In this document: positions 7,089 through 16,195 of the stretch, piece by piece
Position numbering within the stretch: position 1 is the first letter of the stretch
Layout: the number at the start of each line of letters is the position of its first letter
Assembly (NCBI GenBank): GCA_050249615.1
Contig: JBFWQE010000094.1
Location: 1 to 20,869, forward strand
Direction: 5' to 3'
DNA length: 20,869 nt
From: VFZN01 sp050249615
GTDB lineage: Bacteria > Acidobacteriota > Vicinamibacteria > Vicinamibacterales > UBA2999
Notes under the pieces: model-generated
Database searches by the model: none
Told to the model about the DNA's origin: nothing
The model's input: the letters and a program-made list of their open reading frames with translations, nothing else
Translations under genes and position numbers: made by a program

Positions 7089-7155
7089 AGACCTCAAGAC
7101 CCAAGACCCAAGACCCAAGACCTCAAGACCCCAAGACCTCAAGACCCCAAGACTC
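7089..7155. repeat. Heptamer/octamer array (AAGACCC)n, array 2
   Basis: After the DUF2071 stop come imperfect units with core AAGAC[CT]C[C], mixing 7-base and 8-base lengths: three perfect AAGACCC (7096-7116), then variants to 7155. The array fills the gap between convergent genes and touches the DUF1326 stop codon. The minus strand carries repeated G runs spaced by TCTT. It is more degenerate than arrays 1 and 3 and has an extra A and T relative to them, but occupies the same kind of site. Confidence 0.85.
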
Positions 7156-7775
7156 TACCGCTTGCTCCCCACGTCCCACTTCGACGTGAAACCGTTGGTC
7201 CCCGAGTGCTTCCAGTTGTGCGTGGCGCTCGTGTGCGTGTGCGATACCGATCGGAACTGCGTGTAGTCCTGGAAGACGGCGGCCGGCAGGTTCAGGATTC
7301 TCACGGCCTGGCCGTTGAACCCCTTCATCACTTCCATGTCCACCGCGGACTCGGGGCCGGAGAAGCGCACGCGGGTGTCGCTCACTTCCATGGTGATGGG
7401 CGCCTTCGTGAACGACAGCATGCCCTTCTGGAACCCGGCGAACGCGAGCGGCATGAGCGCCTCGACGGCCTTCATCTGCTGATCGCTCACCTTGTCGCTG
7501 ATGTAGATCTTCGACCACGTGCGCATGTGGAACGTGACGAGCAGCTGCACGCCCGCCAGGTCCACGTCGTTGTAGTGGCCCTTCTCGATGGAGATGATGC
7601 GGTTGCCCTCGCACTTGCCCCCGTCGGGCTCGCCGCCGAAGTTGCACCGGCAGGCGATGGCGCAGCTGCAGCTTTCCGCCACCGTGGCGGTGAGGTGCCA
7701 GTCGGGCGCCTGGCCCCGGGCAGGCACGACGAGGACGAGCAGGCACAGCGAGACGATGGCGGCGGCGGTGCGCAT
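7155..7775 (-). CDS. Exported DUF1326 family protein
   Basis: Predicted 206-residue protein with an N-terminal signal peptide (MRTAAAIVSLCLLVLVVPARG, probable cleavage near residue 21), so likely periplasmic. The DUF1326 signature follows: WHLTATVAESCSCAIACRCNFGG with Cys at 36, 38, 42 and 44, and a fifth at 55. The Cys cluster could bind metal or form disulfides. The family function is unknown. The C-terminal half (ITMEVSDTRVRFSGPESAVDMEV; QFRSVSHTHTSATHNWKHSG) is strand-rich and ends with a His-rich patch that could also bind metal. GGAGG with about 8 bases of spacing precedes ATG 7775. Inverted repeats lie in the upstream region. Confidence 0.85.
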   Translation of the reverse strand: MRTAAAIVSLCLLVLVVPARGQAPDWHLTATVAESCSCAIACRCNFGGEPDGGKCEGNRIISIEKGHYNDVDLAGVQLLVTFHMRTWSKIYISDKVSDQQMKAVEALMPLAFAGFQKGMLSFTKAPITMEVSDTRVRFSGPESAVDMEVMKGFNGQAVRILNLPAAVFQDYTQFRSVSHTHTSATHNWKHSGTNGFTSKWDVGSKR

Positions 7776-7795
7776 GGCAGAGTCCTCCAGTGATT

Positions 7796-7817
7796 GATCG
7801 GCACAGCGTGGCCGATC
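7796..7817. promoter_or_regulatory. 7-bp inverted repeat upstream of the DUF1326 gene
   Basis: GATCGGC (7796-7802) and GCCGATC (7811-7817) are exact inverses with 8 bases between, starting 20 bases before the DUF1326 start codon. It is either an operator or a leader hairpin. Confidence 0.3.
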
Positions 7818-7852
7818 GGACGCGTCGTGTCAATCGGGTGGGGAGGAGCGGG

Positions 7853-8040
7853 GTCGCGCGGGCGAGTCCCCCGTCGGCCCGGTGACCGTCGAGGCCGCTC
7901 GACTCGTTCCGTGGCCGACAAATGATCCGCCGGTCATGAAGGCGCGGCCCTTTTGCGCGAACGGTTCTGACGTCACGGCGGGACATTTGACCGACTGGCC
8001 GAGCCGGTCACCGGGCCGACGGGGGACTCGCTCGCGTGAC
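7853..8040. mobile_element. 188-bp MITE-like foldback element
   Basis: Two arms of about 36 bases, 7853-7888 and 8005-8040, are inverted copies. The inner 27 bases (7862-7888 and 8005-8031) match perfectly, and the outer 9 match at 7 of 9. The 116-base centre has no plausible gene but contains smaller palindromes: GTCGA/TCGAC (7888-7903), an imperfect one at 7922-7937, and TGACGTCA (7968-7975). The layout fits a miniature inverted-repeat element or a large repetitive foldback. I see no target-site duplication. It sits between the M23 stop (8 bases away) and the DUF1326 leader, so any M23 read-through transcript would carry a long hairpin. Confidence 0.6.
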
Positions 8041-8047
8041 TGGCGTT

Positions 8048-9439
8048 CTATCGCGCGCCGCCCGCCTCGCGGATCTTCCGGAACACCCGGTCCTCCATCC
8101 AGTGCGGGTCCCACCATTCCACCGGGTTCACGGCCGTCCCCTGCAGCAGCATCGTGAAATGCAGGTGATCCCCGCCCGCCAGGCCCGTCACGCCCGTTCG
8201 TCCCAACTCCGCACCCTTCTCCACCCGGTCGCCGGCCTTCACTCCCAGCGACGACAGGTGCGCGTACAGCGACTGCACGCCGAGCCCGTGATCCAGGATC
8301 ACGCAGTTGCCGTAGATGCCGAGGAAGTCGGCGAACACCACGACACCCGCGTTGGCGGCGCGCACCGGCGCGTGCTGCACCGAGGCCAGGTCGAAGCCGA
8401 GGTGCACCTGCCGGTCGATCTCCCGGCCCTCGAAGAAGTACGTGCGCTGGTCCGCGAAGCGCGACTCCACCTGCGAGTTCCCCATTGGCGCGAACGCCTC
8501 GCGCCACAGCATCTCCGGCGCCGACTTCGCCGCCTGCGCGCGGATGGTCTCGGCGTTCTGCTGGCGGAGCCGTCCGTTGATCGTGAGGAACCCCTCCAGC
8601 AGCCCTTCCGCCGATTCGGTGTCCACCTTCAGGTCCGGGGTCTGTGACACGATCGCGGGGACGACACGGTCCAGGAAGCGCTGGTCGATGGGGATCTTCG
8701 ACTGGACGAACCTCTTCGGGAAGGGGCGATGCTCGATGGGGGTCGTCACCTGGTTGCCCGCGCGGTCGCGAGCATAGGCGGCGATGGGCGTGTTCACGTC
8801 CTGGTCGTGCCTGAGCGCGAAGAAGGCCACCCGCGCCGCCGCGTCCGGCAGGCCCGCCGCCGAGCCGGGATAGGCGGGGTACTCGGCGTCTCCCACGCGG
8901 ACGCCGGCTTCCACGTCCTCCGGCGTGGCGCGCAGCACCACGAATTCCGCGCCGCCGAGGTTGATGAAGTGGTGCAGCGACACGACCGACACGCGCGGCG
9001 GCTCGAGCCGCACCTGCAGATCCTTCGTGACGGTCGTCGAGGCGCTCCGCAGGCCGAAGAGCACGGGGCGGACAGCGGTGACGACGAGTCGCGCCGGTCC
9101 TGACACAAGCGCGGGCTGCGCCTGCTTGCCGAGGGGCTGCGAGATGGCCAGGCTTGTCGGCGCCGCCGCGCCGACGCCCTCGGGGGCGTCGGGCGGTCCC
9201 TCGTGCGAGTAGACCGGGATCGGCTGACCGTTCTGCTCGAGCACGCCATCGATGCGGGTCAGCTGCCCGTCCGGTGTGGCCACGGTCATCTCGAGCGTGG
9301 CCGACTGGCCGATGAAGTCACCGGGCGACGTGATGACGATGGTGGGGCCGGGCTCGCGCCCCGCGAGGAACCAGCCGACGCCGGCGGCAAGGATGGCAAG
9401 TGCGACGAGCAGCAGGAGTGCACGCACGAGAAATCGCAT
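8048..9439 (-). CDS. Membrane-anchored M23 family metallopeptidase
   Basis: Predicted 463-residue cell-envelope peptidase, likely a peptidoglycan DD-endopeptidase. Residues 1-28 form a signal anchor (MRFLVRALLLLVALAILAAGVGWFLAG). A long strand-rich region (about 30-240) looks like Ig-type domains, including an AAYARDRAGNQ edge. Residues about 340-445 are the LytM/M23 domain with intact zinc and catalytic residues: HLGFD (H346, D350), YAHLS (H394) and GDHLHF (H425, H427). All are present, so this is not a degenerate EnvC-type activator. ATG 9439 was chosen because the anchor starts there; the open frame extends 23 codons upstream into the end of hrpB. It follows hrpB by 26 bases on the same strand, so the two may be co-transcribed. 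A foldback element follows the stop. Confidence 0.88.
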   Translation of the reverse strand: MRFLVRALLLLVALAILAAGVGWFLAGREPGPTIVITSPGDFIGQSATLEMTVATPDGQLTRIDGVLEQNGQPIPVYSHEGPPDAPEGVGAAAPTSLAISQPLGKQAQPALVSGPARLVVTAVRPVLFGLRSASTTVTKDLQVRLEPPRVSVVSLHHFINLGGAEFVVLRATPEDVEAGVRVGDAEYPAYPGSAAGLPDAAARVAFFALRHDQDVNTPIAAYARDRAGNQVTTPIEHRPFPKRFVQSKIPIDQRFLDRVVPAIVSQTPDLKVDTESAEGLLEGFLTINGRLRQQNAETIRAQAAKSAPEMLWREAFAPMGNSQVESRFADQRTYFFEGREIDRQVHLGFDLASVQHAPVRAANAGVVVFADFLGIYGNCVILDHGLGVQSLYAHLSSLGVKAGDRVEKGAELGRTGVTGLAGGDHLHFTMLLQGTAVNPVEWWDPHWMEDRVFRKIREAGGAR

Positions 9440-9465
9440 GCACAGATGATAAGGCCACCGGAACC

Positions 9466-11757
9466 TCAGCGCTTGCGGGCGGCACGATGCGTAGGCGTCG
9501 CCGTCCACGGATCCTCGGGCCAGGGATGCTTCGGGTACCGCCCGCGCAGCTCTTTCCGGACTTCGGGATACGTGCGCGCCCAGAAGCTCCGAAGGTCGCG
9601 TGTCGTCTGGACGGGGCGGCCGTTCGGCGCGAGCAACTCGAGCGTGACCGGTACCCGATTGGGGCCCACGCGCGGCGTGTCGGCCAGGCCGAACAGTTCC
9701 TGCAGCTTGACGGCCGCCACCACGCTGCCGTCGTCACGATAGGTGAGCGCGGCGGAGCGCCCGCTCGGCACGTCGAGCCGCTCCGGCGCATGCTGGTCCA
9801 GCGCCTGTCGCGTGCTCCAGGGAAGCGCGTCCTCGATGCTGATGTCGGCGAGGCTGCGCGCCTCGGCCGAGGCCGAGGTCGCCAGTGAGGGCAGGTCGAG
9901 ATCGATCCCGGCGAATCGAGCGCGCGCCAGCAGCTGGATCGTGCCCGCGTCTTGCGCATGGCTCAGCCATGCCTGGGCCAGCAGCCGGGCGCGTGTTGCC
10001 GGATCGGGTGCCACCGGCCGCTCGCGGACGGTGAGGCCGTCGTACCGCTCGACTTCCAACGAGGTGACCGTTCCCTTCGCCTCGTCCAGGCGGTGCTCGG
10101 TTGTTCGCTCCGTGGGCTGAATCCAATCGGGGTCCACGACCGCCGCCACGCGGATCAGCGCCTCGGTGTGGGCGCCGCTTCGGCCGCCGGCAAGGTCCAG
10201 CGCCACGAGCCACTCGCCCTCGACGACGAGCGATTCGCGGGCCAAGGCCGCGCCGCGTCCCGACGCCAGCGTCACGCGGTTGCGATCCTGCGTTCTCCGC
10301 CGCGCGAGGCGATCCGGGTAGCCGAGAAACAGGGCACGGCGAAGCGCGCGCTCGTCGATGTGCGGTCGCACGCCGCTGCCCAGCACGCTGGCTGCGAGGC
10401 GCTGCAGGTGCTCGGCCACCTGACGGGTGTGGAACGGCACGGCCTGCCAGCGATCGATCAGGGGGAGCAGGTCACACGTCATGGACCCGGCGCCGGCGGA
10501 GGGACGCGTCCGCGGCTCCGAGAGCAGCGCGCACGCGGCCGCCGCCTCGAACGATCCGCTGCCCGCGAGCAGGACGCGCCCGAGACGGGGATGCAGCGGC
10601 AGGCGTCTCAGCTGGTGGCCCAGCGGGGTGACGCCCAGCTGGCTCACCGCACCCAGGCGCCTCAGCAGGGTCAGGGCGGCCTCCACGCGATCCGGCGAGG
10701 GCGCCTCGTACCACTCGAACGTGTCGGGCCGATTGCCCGCGGCGAGGATGCCGAGCAGCGTGGACGCCAGGTCCACGCGATGAATCTCGGGCTCGCGTTC
10801 CGGCCGCAGGCGATCGCGCTCGTCCCAGAGCCGCCTGACGATGCCGGGCCCCAGGCGGGCCGCGCGGCCCGCCCGCTGGTCGGCGCTATCCATCGTCACG
10901 CGCTCGAGCACGAGTTCGTCGATGGCGCGTTCGGCGTCGTAGCGAGCGACCTTCTGCAGCCCCGTGTCGATGACGACTGCGACGCCGGGGACGGTCAATG
11001 AGGTTTCGGCGATGTTGGTGGCAAGTACCACACGACGCCGTTCGGAGGGCTGCAGCGCACGGTCCTGGGCGTCGGGGTCGAGCGAGCCATGAAGAGGAAC
11101 GATCTCCACCTCGTGCCGTGCCGCTACGCCCACGGCGTCCTGCACCGCCCGCTGGATCTCGCCGGCCCCGGCCAGGAAGCAGAGGACCTGCCCGCGCGTC
11201 GCCGGCAGCATCTCGTCCAGCGCCTGCGTCACCGACTGGCCCGGCGTGTACTCCACGCGCAGCGGATGGGCCGCGCCCGGTACCGTGATGATGGGGCAAT
11301 CGTGCAGGAAGCGGGACACCGGCGCCGGATCGAACGTCGCCGACATCACCAGCACGCGCAGGTCCGACCGCGCCGCCCATGCCTGCTTGACAAGGGCGAG
11401 GCCGACGTCGGTGTGCAGGCTCCGCTCGTGGAACTCGTCGAGGACCACCGTTGCGATGTCGCCCAGGAGCGGATCGTCGTCCAGATACGCCGTCAGCATG
11501 CCTTCGGTGACGACCCGCACGCGCGTGTCGGTTGTGAACCTGCGGTCGAACCGCACGTGCCATCCCACCTCGCGTCCGGGCGTCCAGCCCTGTTCGTCCG
11601 CGATGCGCCTCGCGACGGCACGTGCGGCCATGCGCCGTGGCTGAAGGACGACCACGCGCCCCGTGTCGATGAGCGCGGGCGGCACCCGCGTGGTCTTGCC
11701 GGCACCGGGAGACGCCACGAGCGCCGCCGCGCGGTGACGCCCCAGCGCCTCACGCAC
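9466..11757 (-). CDS. hrpB: ATP-dependent helicase HrpB
   Basis: DEAH-box helicase of the HrpB family, about 763 residues; the family is usually a little over 800. With GTG 11757 as residue 1, Walker A GAGKTT is at 18-23, DEFH at 107-110 and SAT at 139-141, followed by ATNIAETSLTVPGV and a DQRAGRAAR motif VI. The C-terminal third carries the HrpB-specific domain (IEDALPWSTRQALDQ; PVTLELLAPNGRPVQTT; FWARTYPEVRKELRGRYPKHPWPEDP). The start is uncertain: family N-termini usually begin near LPID, and here LPIDGHLGAV is encoded upstream of the GTG, reachable only from ATT 11796 or from ATGs deep inside the divergent pncA. The M23 gene follows by 26 bases. The family's cellular role is poorly defined (an RNA helicase-like ATPase). 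Confidence 0.9.
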   Translation of the reverse strand: MREALGRHRAAALVASPGAGKTTRVPPALIDTGRVVVLQPRRMAARAVARRIADEQGWTPGREVGWHVRFDRRFTTDTRVRVVTEGMLTAYLDDDPLLGDIATVVLDEFHERSLHTDVGLALVKQAWAARSDLRVLVMSATFDPAPVSRFLHDCPIITVPGAAHPLRVEYTPGQSVTQALDEMLPATRGQVLCFLAGAGEIQRAVQDAVGVAARHEVEIVPLHGSLDPDAQDRALQPSERRRVVLATNIAETSLTVPGVAVVIDTGLQKVARYDAERAIDELVLERVTMDSADQRAGRAARLGPGIVRRLWDERDRLRPEREPEIHRVDLASTLLGILAAGNRPDTFEWYEAPSPDRVEAALTLLRRLGAVSQLGVTPLGHQLRRLPLHPRLGRVLLAGSGSFEAAAACALLSEPRTRPSAGAGSMTCDLLPLIDRWQAVPFHTRQVAEHLQRLAASVLGSGVRPHIDERALRRALFLGYPDRLARRRTQDRNRVTLASGRGAALARESLVVEGEWLVALDLAGGRSGAHTEALIRVAAVVDPDWIQPTERTTEHRLDEAKGTVTSLEVERYDGLTVRERPVAPDPATRARLLAQAWLSHAQDAGTIQLLARARFAGIDLDLPSLATSASAEARSLADISIEDALPWSTRQALDQHAPERLDVPSGRSAALTYRDDGSVVAAVKLQELFGLADTPRVGPNRVPVTLELLAPNGRPVQTTRDLRSFWARTYPEVRKELRGRYPKHPWPEDPWTATPTHRAARKR

Positions 11758-11826
11758 CGCGCCGAGATGGCCGTCGATGGGGAGTTGCTCGCGAATACAC
11801 GCTACGATATCGCGTTCGAGGTTGCC

Positions 11827-12447
11827 ATGAGCCGCATTCCCCCCCAGGACGGCGACGCGCTGGTCGTCGTCGATCTGCAGAACGATTTCGTGACCGGCAG
11901 CTTGTCCGTGCCGGATGCGCCAGCGGTGGTCGAGCCTCTCAACCGCGCGATTGCGCTCTTCACTGCGCGCGGCCTGCCGGTCTTCGCCACGCGCGATTGG
12001 CACCCGCCCGACCATTGCTCGTTCCTGGAGCGGGGAGGCCCATGGCCCGTGCACTGCGTAGCGGGCACGCGGGGCGCCGATTTCGTGCCGGGGCTGCGCC
12101 TTCCGACCGATGTGATCCACATTCACAAGGCAACGGAGCGTGATACCGAGGCCTATTCAGCGCTGGCCGGGACACGTCTGGCGGACGAACTGCAGACGCG
12201 GGCCGTGCGTCGAGTGTTCATCGGAGGGCTGGCCACCGACTATTGCGTGCTGAACACCGTACGCGACGCGGTCCCCCTGGGCATCGACATTGTCGTCCTG
12301 GGCGACGCCTGCCGCGCCGTCAACGTGCATCCCGACGACGGCGCGAGGGCCGAGGCCGAAATGCGGCGTCTGGGCGCCGAGTTCACATCGGTGGACGAGG
12401 TCGTGCGGGCAGTGCCCGGCCCTGGAGCCGCCACGCGGAAGTCATGA
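11827..12447 (+). CDS. pncA: Nicotinamidase
   Basis: Hydrolyses nicotinamide to nicotinate and ammonia, the first step of NAD salvage by the Preiss-Handler route. The 206-residue product has the isochorismatase-like fold with the full catalytic triad: D16 in VVVDLQNDF, K101 in HIHKATERD, and C140 in GLATDYCVLNT. The metal site is in FATRDWHPPDHCSF (D57, H59, H63), with H76 in PVHC. ATG 11827 was chosen because the first strand starts a few residues later. The stop overlaps the next gene as ATGA, a mark of translational coupling with pncB. The divergent hrpB begins only 30-70 bases away. Confidence 0.93.
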   Translation: MSRIPPQDGDALVVVDLQNDFVTGSLSVPDAPAVVEPLNRAIALFTARGLPVFATRDWHPPDHCSFLERGGPWPVHCVAGTRGADFVPGLRLPTDVIHIHKATERDTEAYSALAGTRLADELQTRAVRRVFIGGLATDYCVLNTVRDAVPLGIDIVVLGDACRAVNVHPDDGARAEAEMRRLGAEFTSVDEVVRAVPGPGAATRKS

Positions 12448-13778
12448 TGGCGGCCGCGGGTGCTCTGCTCACCGACCTCTACGAGCTGACCATGATGCAG
12501 GCGTATCTCGAGCAGGGCATGCTCGGGACCGCTGTGTTCGAGTTCTTCGTGCGGAAGCTCCCTGCCCGGCGCAGCTTCCTCGTCGCCGCAGGGCTCGAGC
12601 AGGTGCTCGAGTACCTCGAGACGGTGCGCTTCACCGACGACGAGCGCGCGTACCTGGCGGGGATCGGCCGGTTCACGCCGGCGTTCATCGAGGCCTTGAA
12701 GGACTTTCGCTTCACCGGCGACGTGGACGCGATGGCGGAGGGCACCGTGTTCTTCCCCGACGAGCCCATCCTCCGCATCGTCGCCCCGATGCCCGAGGCG
12801 CAGCTGGTCGAGAGCCGCGTGATGAACCTGCTGCACTACCAGACGATGGTGGCCAGCAAGGCGGCGCGGTGCGTCATCACGGCCCCGGGGCGGACGCTCG
12901 TGGACTTCGGGTTCCGTCGGGCCCACGGCGCCGAGGCGGGTGTGCTCTCGGCGCGCGCGAGCTGGCTGGCCGGCTTCACGGGGACAGCCACCGCCGAGGC
13001 CGGCCGCCTGTTCGGCATGCCGGTCTACGGGACCATGGCCCATTCGTACGTGCAGGCGCACGAGGACGAGGTCCGCGCCTTCGAGTGCTTTGCCCGGTCG
13101 CAGCCGCATCACGCGTTGCTGCTGATCGACACGTACGACACCGTGCGTGCCGCGCATCGCGTCGTGGATCTGGCCAGGCGGCTCGCGCCAGAAGGCATCC
13201 ACATCAGCGGCGTGCGGCTCGACAGCGGCGACCTCGAAGACCTGGCCCGCCAGGTGCGCGCCATCTTCGACACCGCGGGATTCCCCGGCATCACGATCTT
13301 CGCCAGCGGCAACATCGACGAATTCAAGCTGCGGGACCTGGTGAGCCAGGGTGCGCCCATCGACGGATACGGCGTGGGCACGCGCATGAACACCTCCGCG
13401 GACTGGCCGTACCTGGACTGCGCCTACAAGCTGCAGGAGTACGACGGCCAGCCCCGCCGGAAGCGCTCGCCCGACAAGGCCACGTGGCCGGGGCGAAAGC
13501 AGGTGTGGCGTCGCACGCAAGCCGATGGCCGGTTTGCCGGCGACACGCTGGGCCTCGTCAGCGAGCGCACCGAGGGCGAGCCGCTCCTCGTGCCGGTGAT
13601 GCGGGCCGGGCGCCGCCTTGGGCCGGTCGAGCCGCTCGCGCAGGCTCGCGAGCGTGCATGCCAGCAGCTGGCCGGGCTGCCCGAGGTGCTTCGAGGACTG
13701 GATGAGCAGCCCGACTACGACGTGGTCGTCACGGCCGGCGTGCGTGAGCTGGCGGCCGAGGTCGATCGGACGACGTAG
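12444..13778 (+). CDS. pncB: Nicotinate phosphoribosyltransferase
   Basis: Converts nicotinate and PRPP to nicotinate mononucleotide with ATP help, the second step of the salvage started by pncA. The 444-residue product has the family landmarks: LLTDLYELTMMQAYLEQG at the N-terminus, FGFRRAHG (about 155), GTMAHS with H200 as the expected phosphorylated His, GVRLDSGDLEDLARQVR, and FASGNIDEFKLRDLVSQGAPIDGYGVGT for phosphate binding. The start ATG 12444 overlaps the pncA stop by 4 bases (ATGA); a second ATG at 12447 is possible. The length is typical of the shorter bacterial/archaeal type. It is followed by a separate promoter and riboswitch for thiC. Confidence 0.93.
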   Translation: MMAAAGALLTDLYELTMMQAYLEQGMLGTAVFEFFVRKLPARRSFLVAAGLEQVLEYLETVRFTDDERAYLAGIGRFTPAFIEALKDFRFTGDVDAMAEGTVFFPDEPILRIVAPMPEAQLVESRVMNLLHYQTMVASKAARCVITAPGRTLVDFGFRRAHGAEAGVLSARASWLAGFTGTATAEAGRLFGMPVYGTMAHSYVQAHEDEVRAFECFARSQPHHALLLIDTYDTVRAAHRVVDLARRLAPEGIHISGVRLDSGDLEDLARQVRAIFDTAGFPGITIFASGNIDEFKLRDLVSQGAPIDGYGVGTRMNTSADWPYLDCAYKLQEYDGQPRRKRSPDKATWPGRKQVWRRTQADGRFAGDTLGLVSERTEGEPLLVPVMRAGRRLGPVEPLAQARERACQQLAGLPEVLRGLDEQPDYDVVVTAGVRELAAEVDRTT

Positions 13779-13802
13779 CGCTCCGGCGCGCCCTGAAACC
13801 GG

Positions 13803-13808
13803 TATGAT
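13803..13808 (+). promoter_or_regulatory. Candidate -10 for the thiC riboswitch transcript
   Basis: TATGAT matches the -10 consensus at five of six positions and would start transcription near 13815, right at the 5' end of the TPP riboswitch. No good -35 is seen. Confidence 0.4.
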
Positions 13809-13814
13809 CGAGGC

Positions 13815-13910
13815 TTACCGCCAGGGGTATCCGCCTTTGCCGCGTCGCGGCCTCGGCGAGATTGAGAGAGACCCTTGGAACCTGATCCGGTTCAGACCGG
13901 CGGAGGGAGA
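13815..13910 (+). ncRNA. TPP riboswitch (THI element) controlling thiC
   Basis: The conserved THI-box order is present: AGGGGTATCC (about 13823), a variable GC stem (13839-13851), the TGAGA-type core with GAGAGAGACCC (about 13864-13874), GGAACCTGATCCGGTT (13878-13893), and ACCGGCGGAGGGAG. Stem P1 can form from CCGCC (13818-13822) and GGCGG (13899-13903). The GG of P1 is shared with the GGAGG ribosome binding site of thiC (13902-13906). Thiamine pyrophosphate binding should therefore close P1 and hide the ribosome site. This predicts translational control, because no terminator hairpin with a T-tract lies between the aptamer and the ATG. Confidence 0.92.
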
Positions 13911-13916
13911 GCGGCC

Positions 13917-15548
<1,632 letters not shown>

Positions 15549-15553
15549 GCCGG

Positions 15554-15581
15554 TCCCAAGCCCCAAGCCCCAAGCCCCAAG
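15554..15581. repeat. Heptamer tandem array (CCCCAAG)n, array 3
   Basis: Four units: TCCCAAG (15554-15560) and three perfect CCCCAAG (15561-15581), then a run of five C. It lies between the convergent thiC and Pro/Ala-rich protein genes and uses the same unit in the same orientation as the array at 4268. The minus strand has at least four G runs spaced by CTT. Confidence 0.88.
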
Positions 15582-15595
15582 CCCCCGAGGGGCTT
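15579..15595. terminator. Bidirectional hairpin between convergent genes
   Basis: AAGCCCC (15579-15585) and GGGGCTT (15589-15595) form a perfect 7-bp stem with loop CGA. The left arm is part of the last heptamer unit. It lies 30 bases after the thiC stop and 12 bases after the stop of the opposing gene, so it could end both transcripts. There is no T-tract on either side. Confidence 0.5.
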
Positions 15596-15606
15596 CCCGG
15601 GCCCGC

Positions 15607-16173
15607 CTACCGCACCGGCGGCGCCAGGACGATCTGGATGACGGTGGGAAAGCGCTCGGGCGTGGCCCCCAGGATCGGGTTCACGTAGCCGGCCGAGCCA
15701 CCCCACGTGTAGTCCTTCACGGTCACGCTGGGCGGAAACGCCATCTCGGAGTCGCGGAATCGACCGAGCTCGAACTGGTGCGTCGGCGGCGACTCGAAGA
15801 GCTCGTCGCCGCGTGTCTTGAGCGCGCTGCGGTAGTACGAGACCGCGTCGGCGTATGACAGCATCACCCCGTACAGATGGAAGCGCTGGCCGCGGCCGGC
15901 GTCGTACGACGTCAGGTAGACCGCGTTTGGATACAGGGGCACGCCGCCGAGGTCCGGCGCGCCTGGCGAGGCGGGCGCCGTCGCCTGTGGCGCCGCCACG
16001 GGCGCGGGGGCGGGAGCCGCGCGCTGCGGAGCCGGTGACGCAGGTTGTGTCTGCGGCGCCGACGGAGCGGCCGGGGCCGGCTGGCTGCTCCTCGGCGTCG
16101 GGAACGGCTGCGGCGTTTGTGCGGCCACCGACGCCGTGAGCACGAGAAACACGATTCCGGTCACGCCACGCAT
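15607..16173 (-). CDS. Secreted Pro/Ala-rich protein of unknown function
   Basis: Predicted 188-residue exported protein. Residues 1-19 form a signal peptide (MRGVTGIVFLVLTASVAAQ). Residues about 20-72 are a low-complexity Pro/Ala/Gln linker, perhaps wall- or peptidoglycan-spanning. Residues about 73-188 form a compact domain beginning GVPLYPNAVYLTSYDAGRG, with YYRSALKTRGDELFE and VTVKDYTWGGSAGYVNP. I recognise this as resembling unnamed acidobacterial proteins but can give no function. I chose ATG 16173 because TATAAT lies exactly 7 bases upstream, which would make a leaderless transcript; ATG 16197 is an alternative but would place extra residues before the signal. It is divergent from the M20 peptidase gene, 22 bases apart. 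Confidence 0.7.
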   Translation of the reverse strand: MRGVTGIVFLVLTASVAAQTPQPFPTPRSSQPAPAAPSAPQTQPASPAPQRAAPAPAPVAAPQATAPASPGAPDLGGVPLYPNAVYLTSYDAGRGQRFHLYGVMLSYADAVSYYRSALKTRGDELFESPPTHQFELGRFRDSEMAFPPSVTVKDYTWGGSAGYVNPILGATPERFPTVIQIVLAPPVR

Positions 16174-16179
16174 GACCAG

Positions 16180-16186
16180 TATTATA
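16180..16186. promoter_or_regulatory. Overlapping -10 elements of a divergent leaderless promoter
   Basis: Minus strand: TATAAT (16181-16186, perfect consensus) lies 7 bases before ATG 16173. Plus strand: TATTAT (16180-16185) lies 10 bases before ATG 16196. The two overlap in a 22-bp gap, so one AT patch could drive both genes with almost no leader. I find no convincing -35 on either strand. Confidence 0.5.
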
Positions 16187-16195
16187 GGCACGCGC

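Noticed and set aside
11758..12126. N-terminal extension of hrpB to ATG 12015 or 12126
   Set aside because: It would lie antisense within pncA, whose catalytic residues are clear, and the extra sequence has no helicase similarity.
13875..13916. Longer thiC reading beginning inside the riboswitch
   Set aside because: It would translate conserved TPP-aptamer bases, and the GGAGG site points to ATG 13917.
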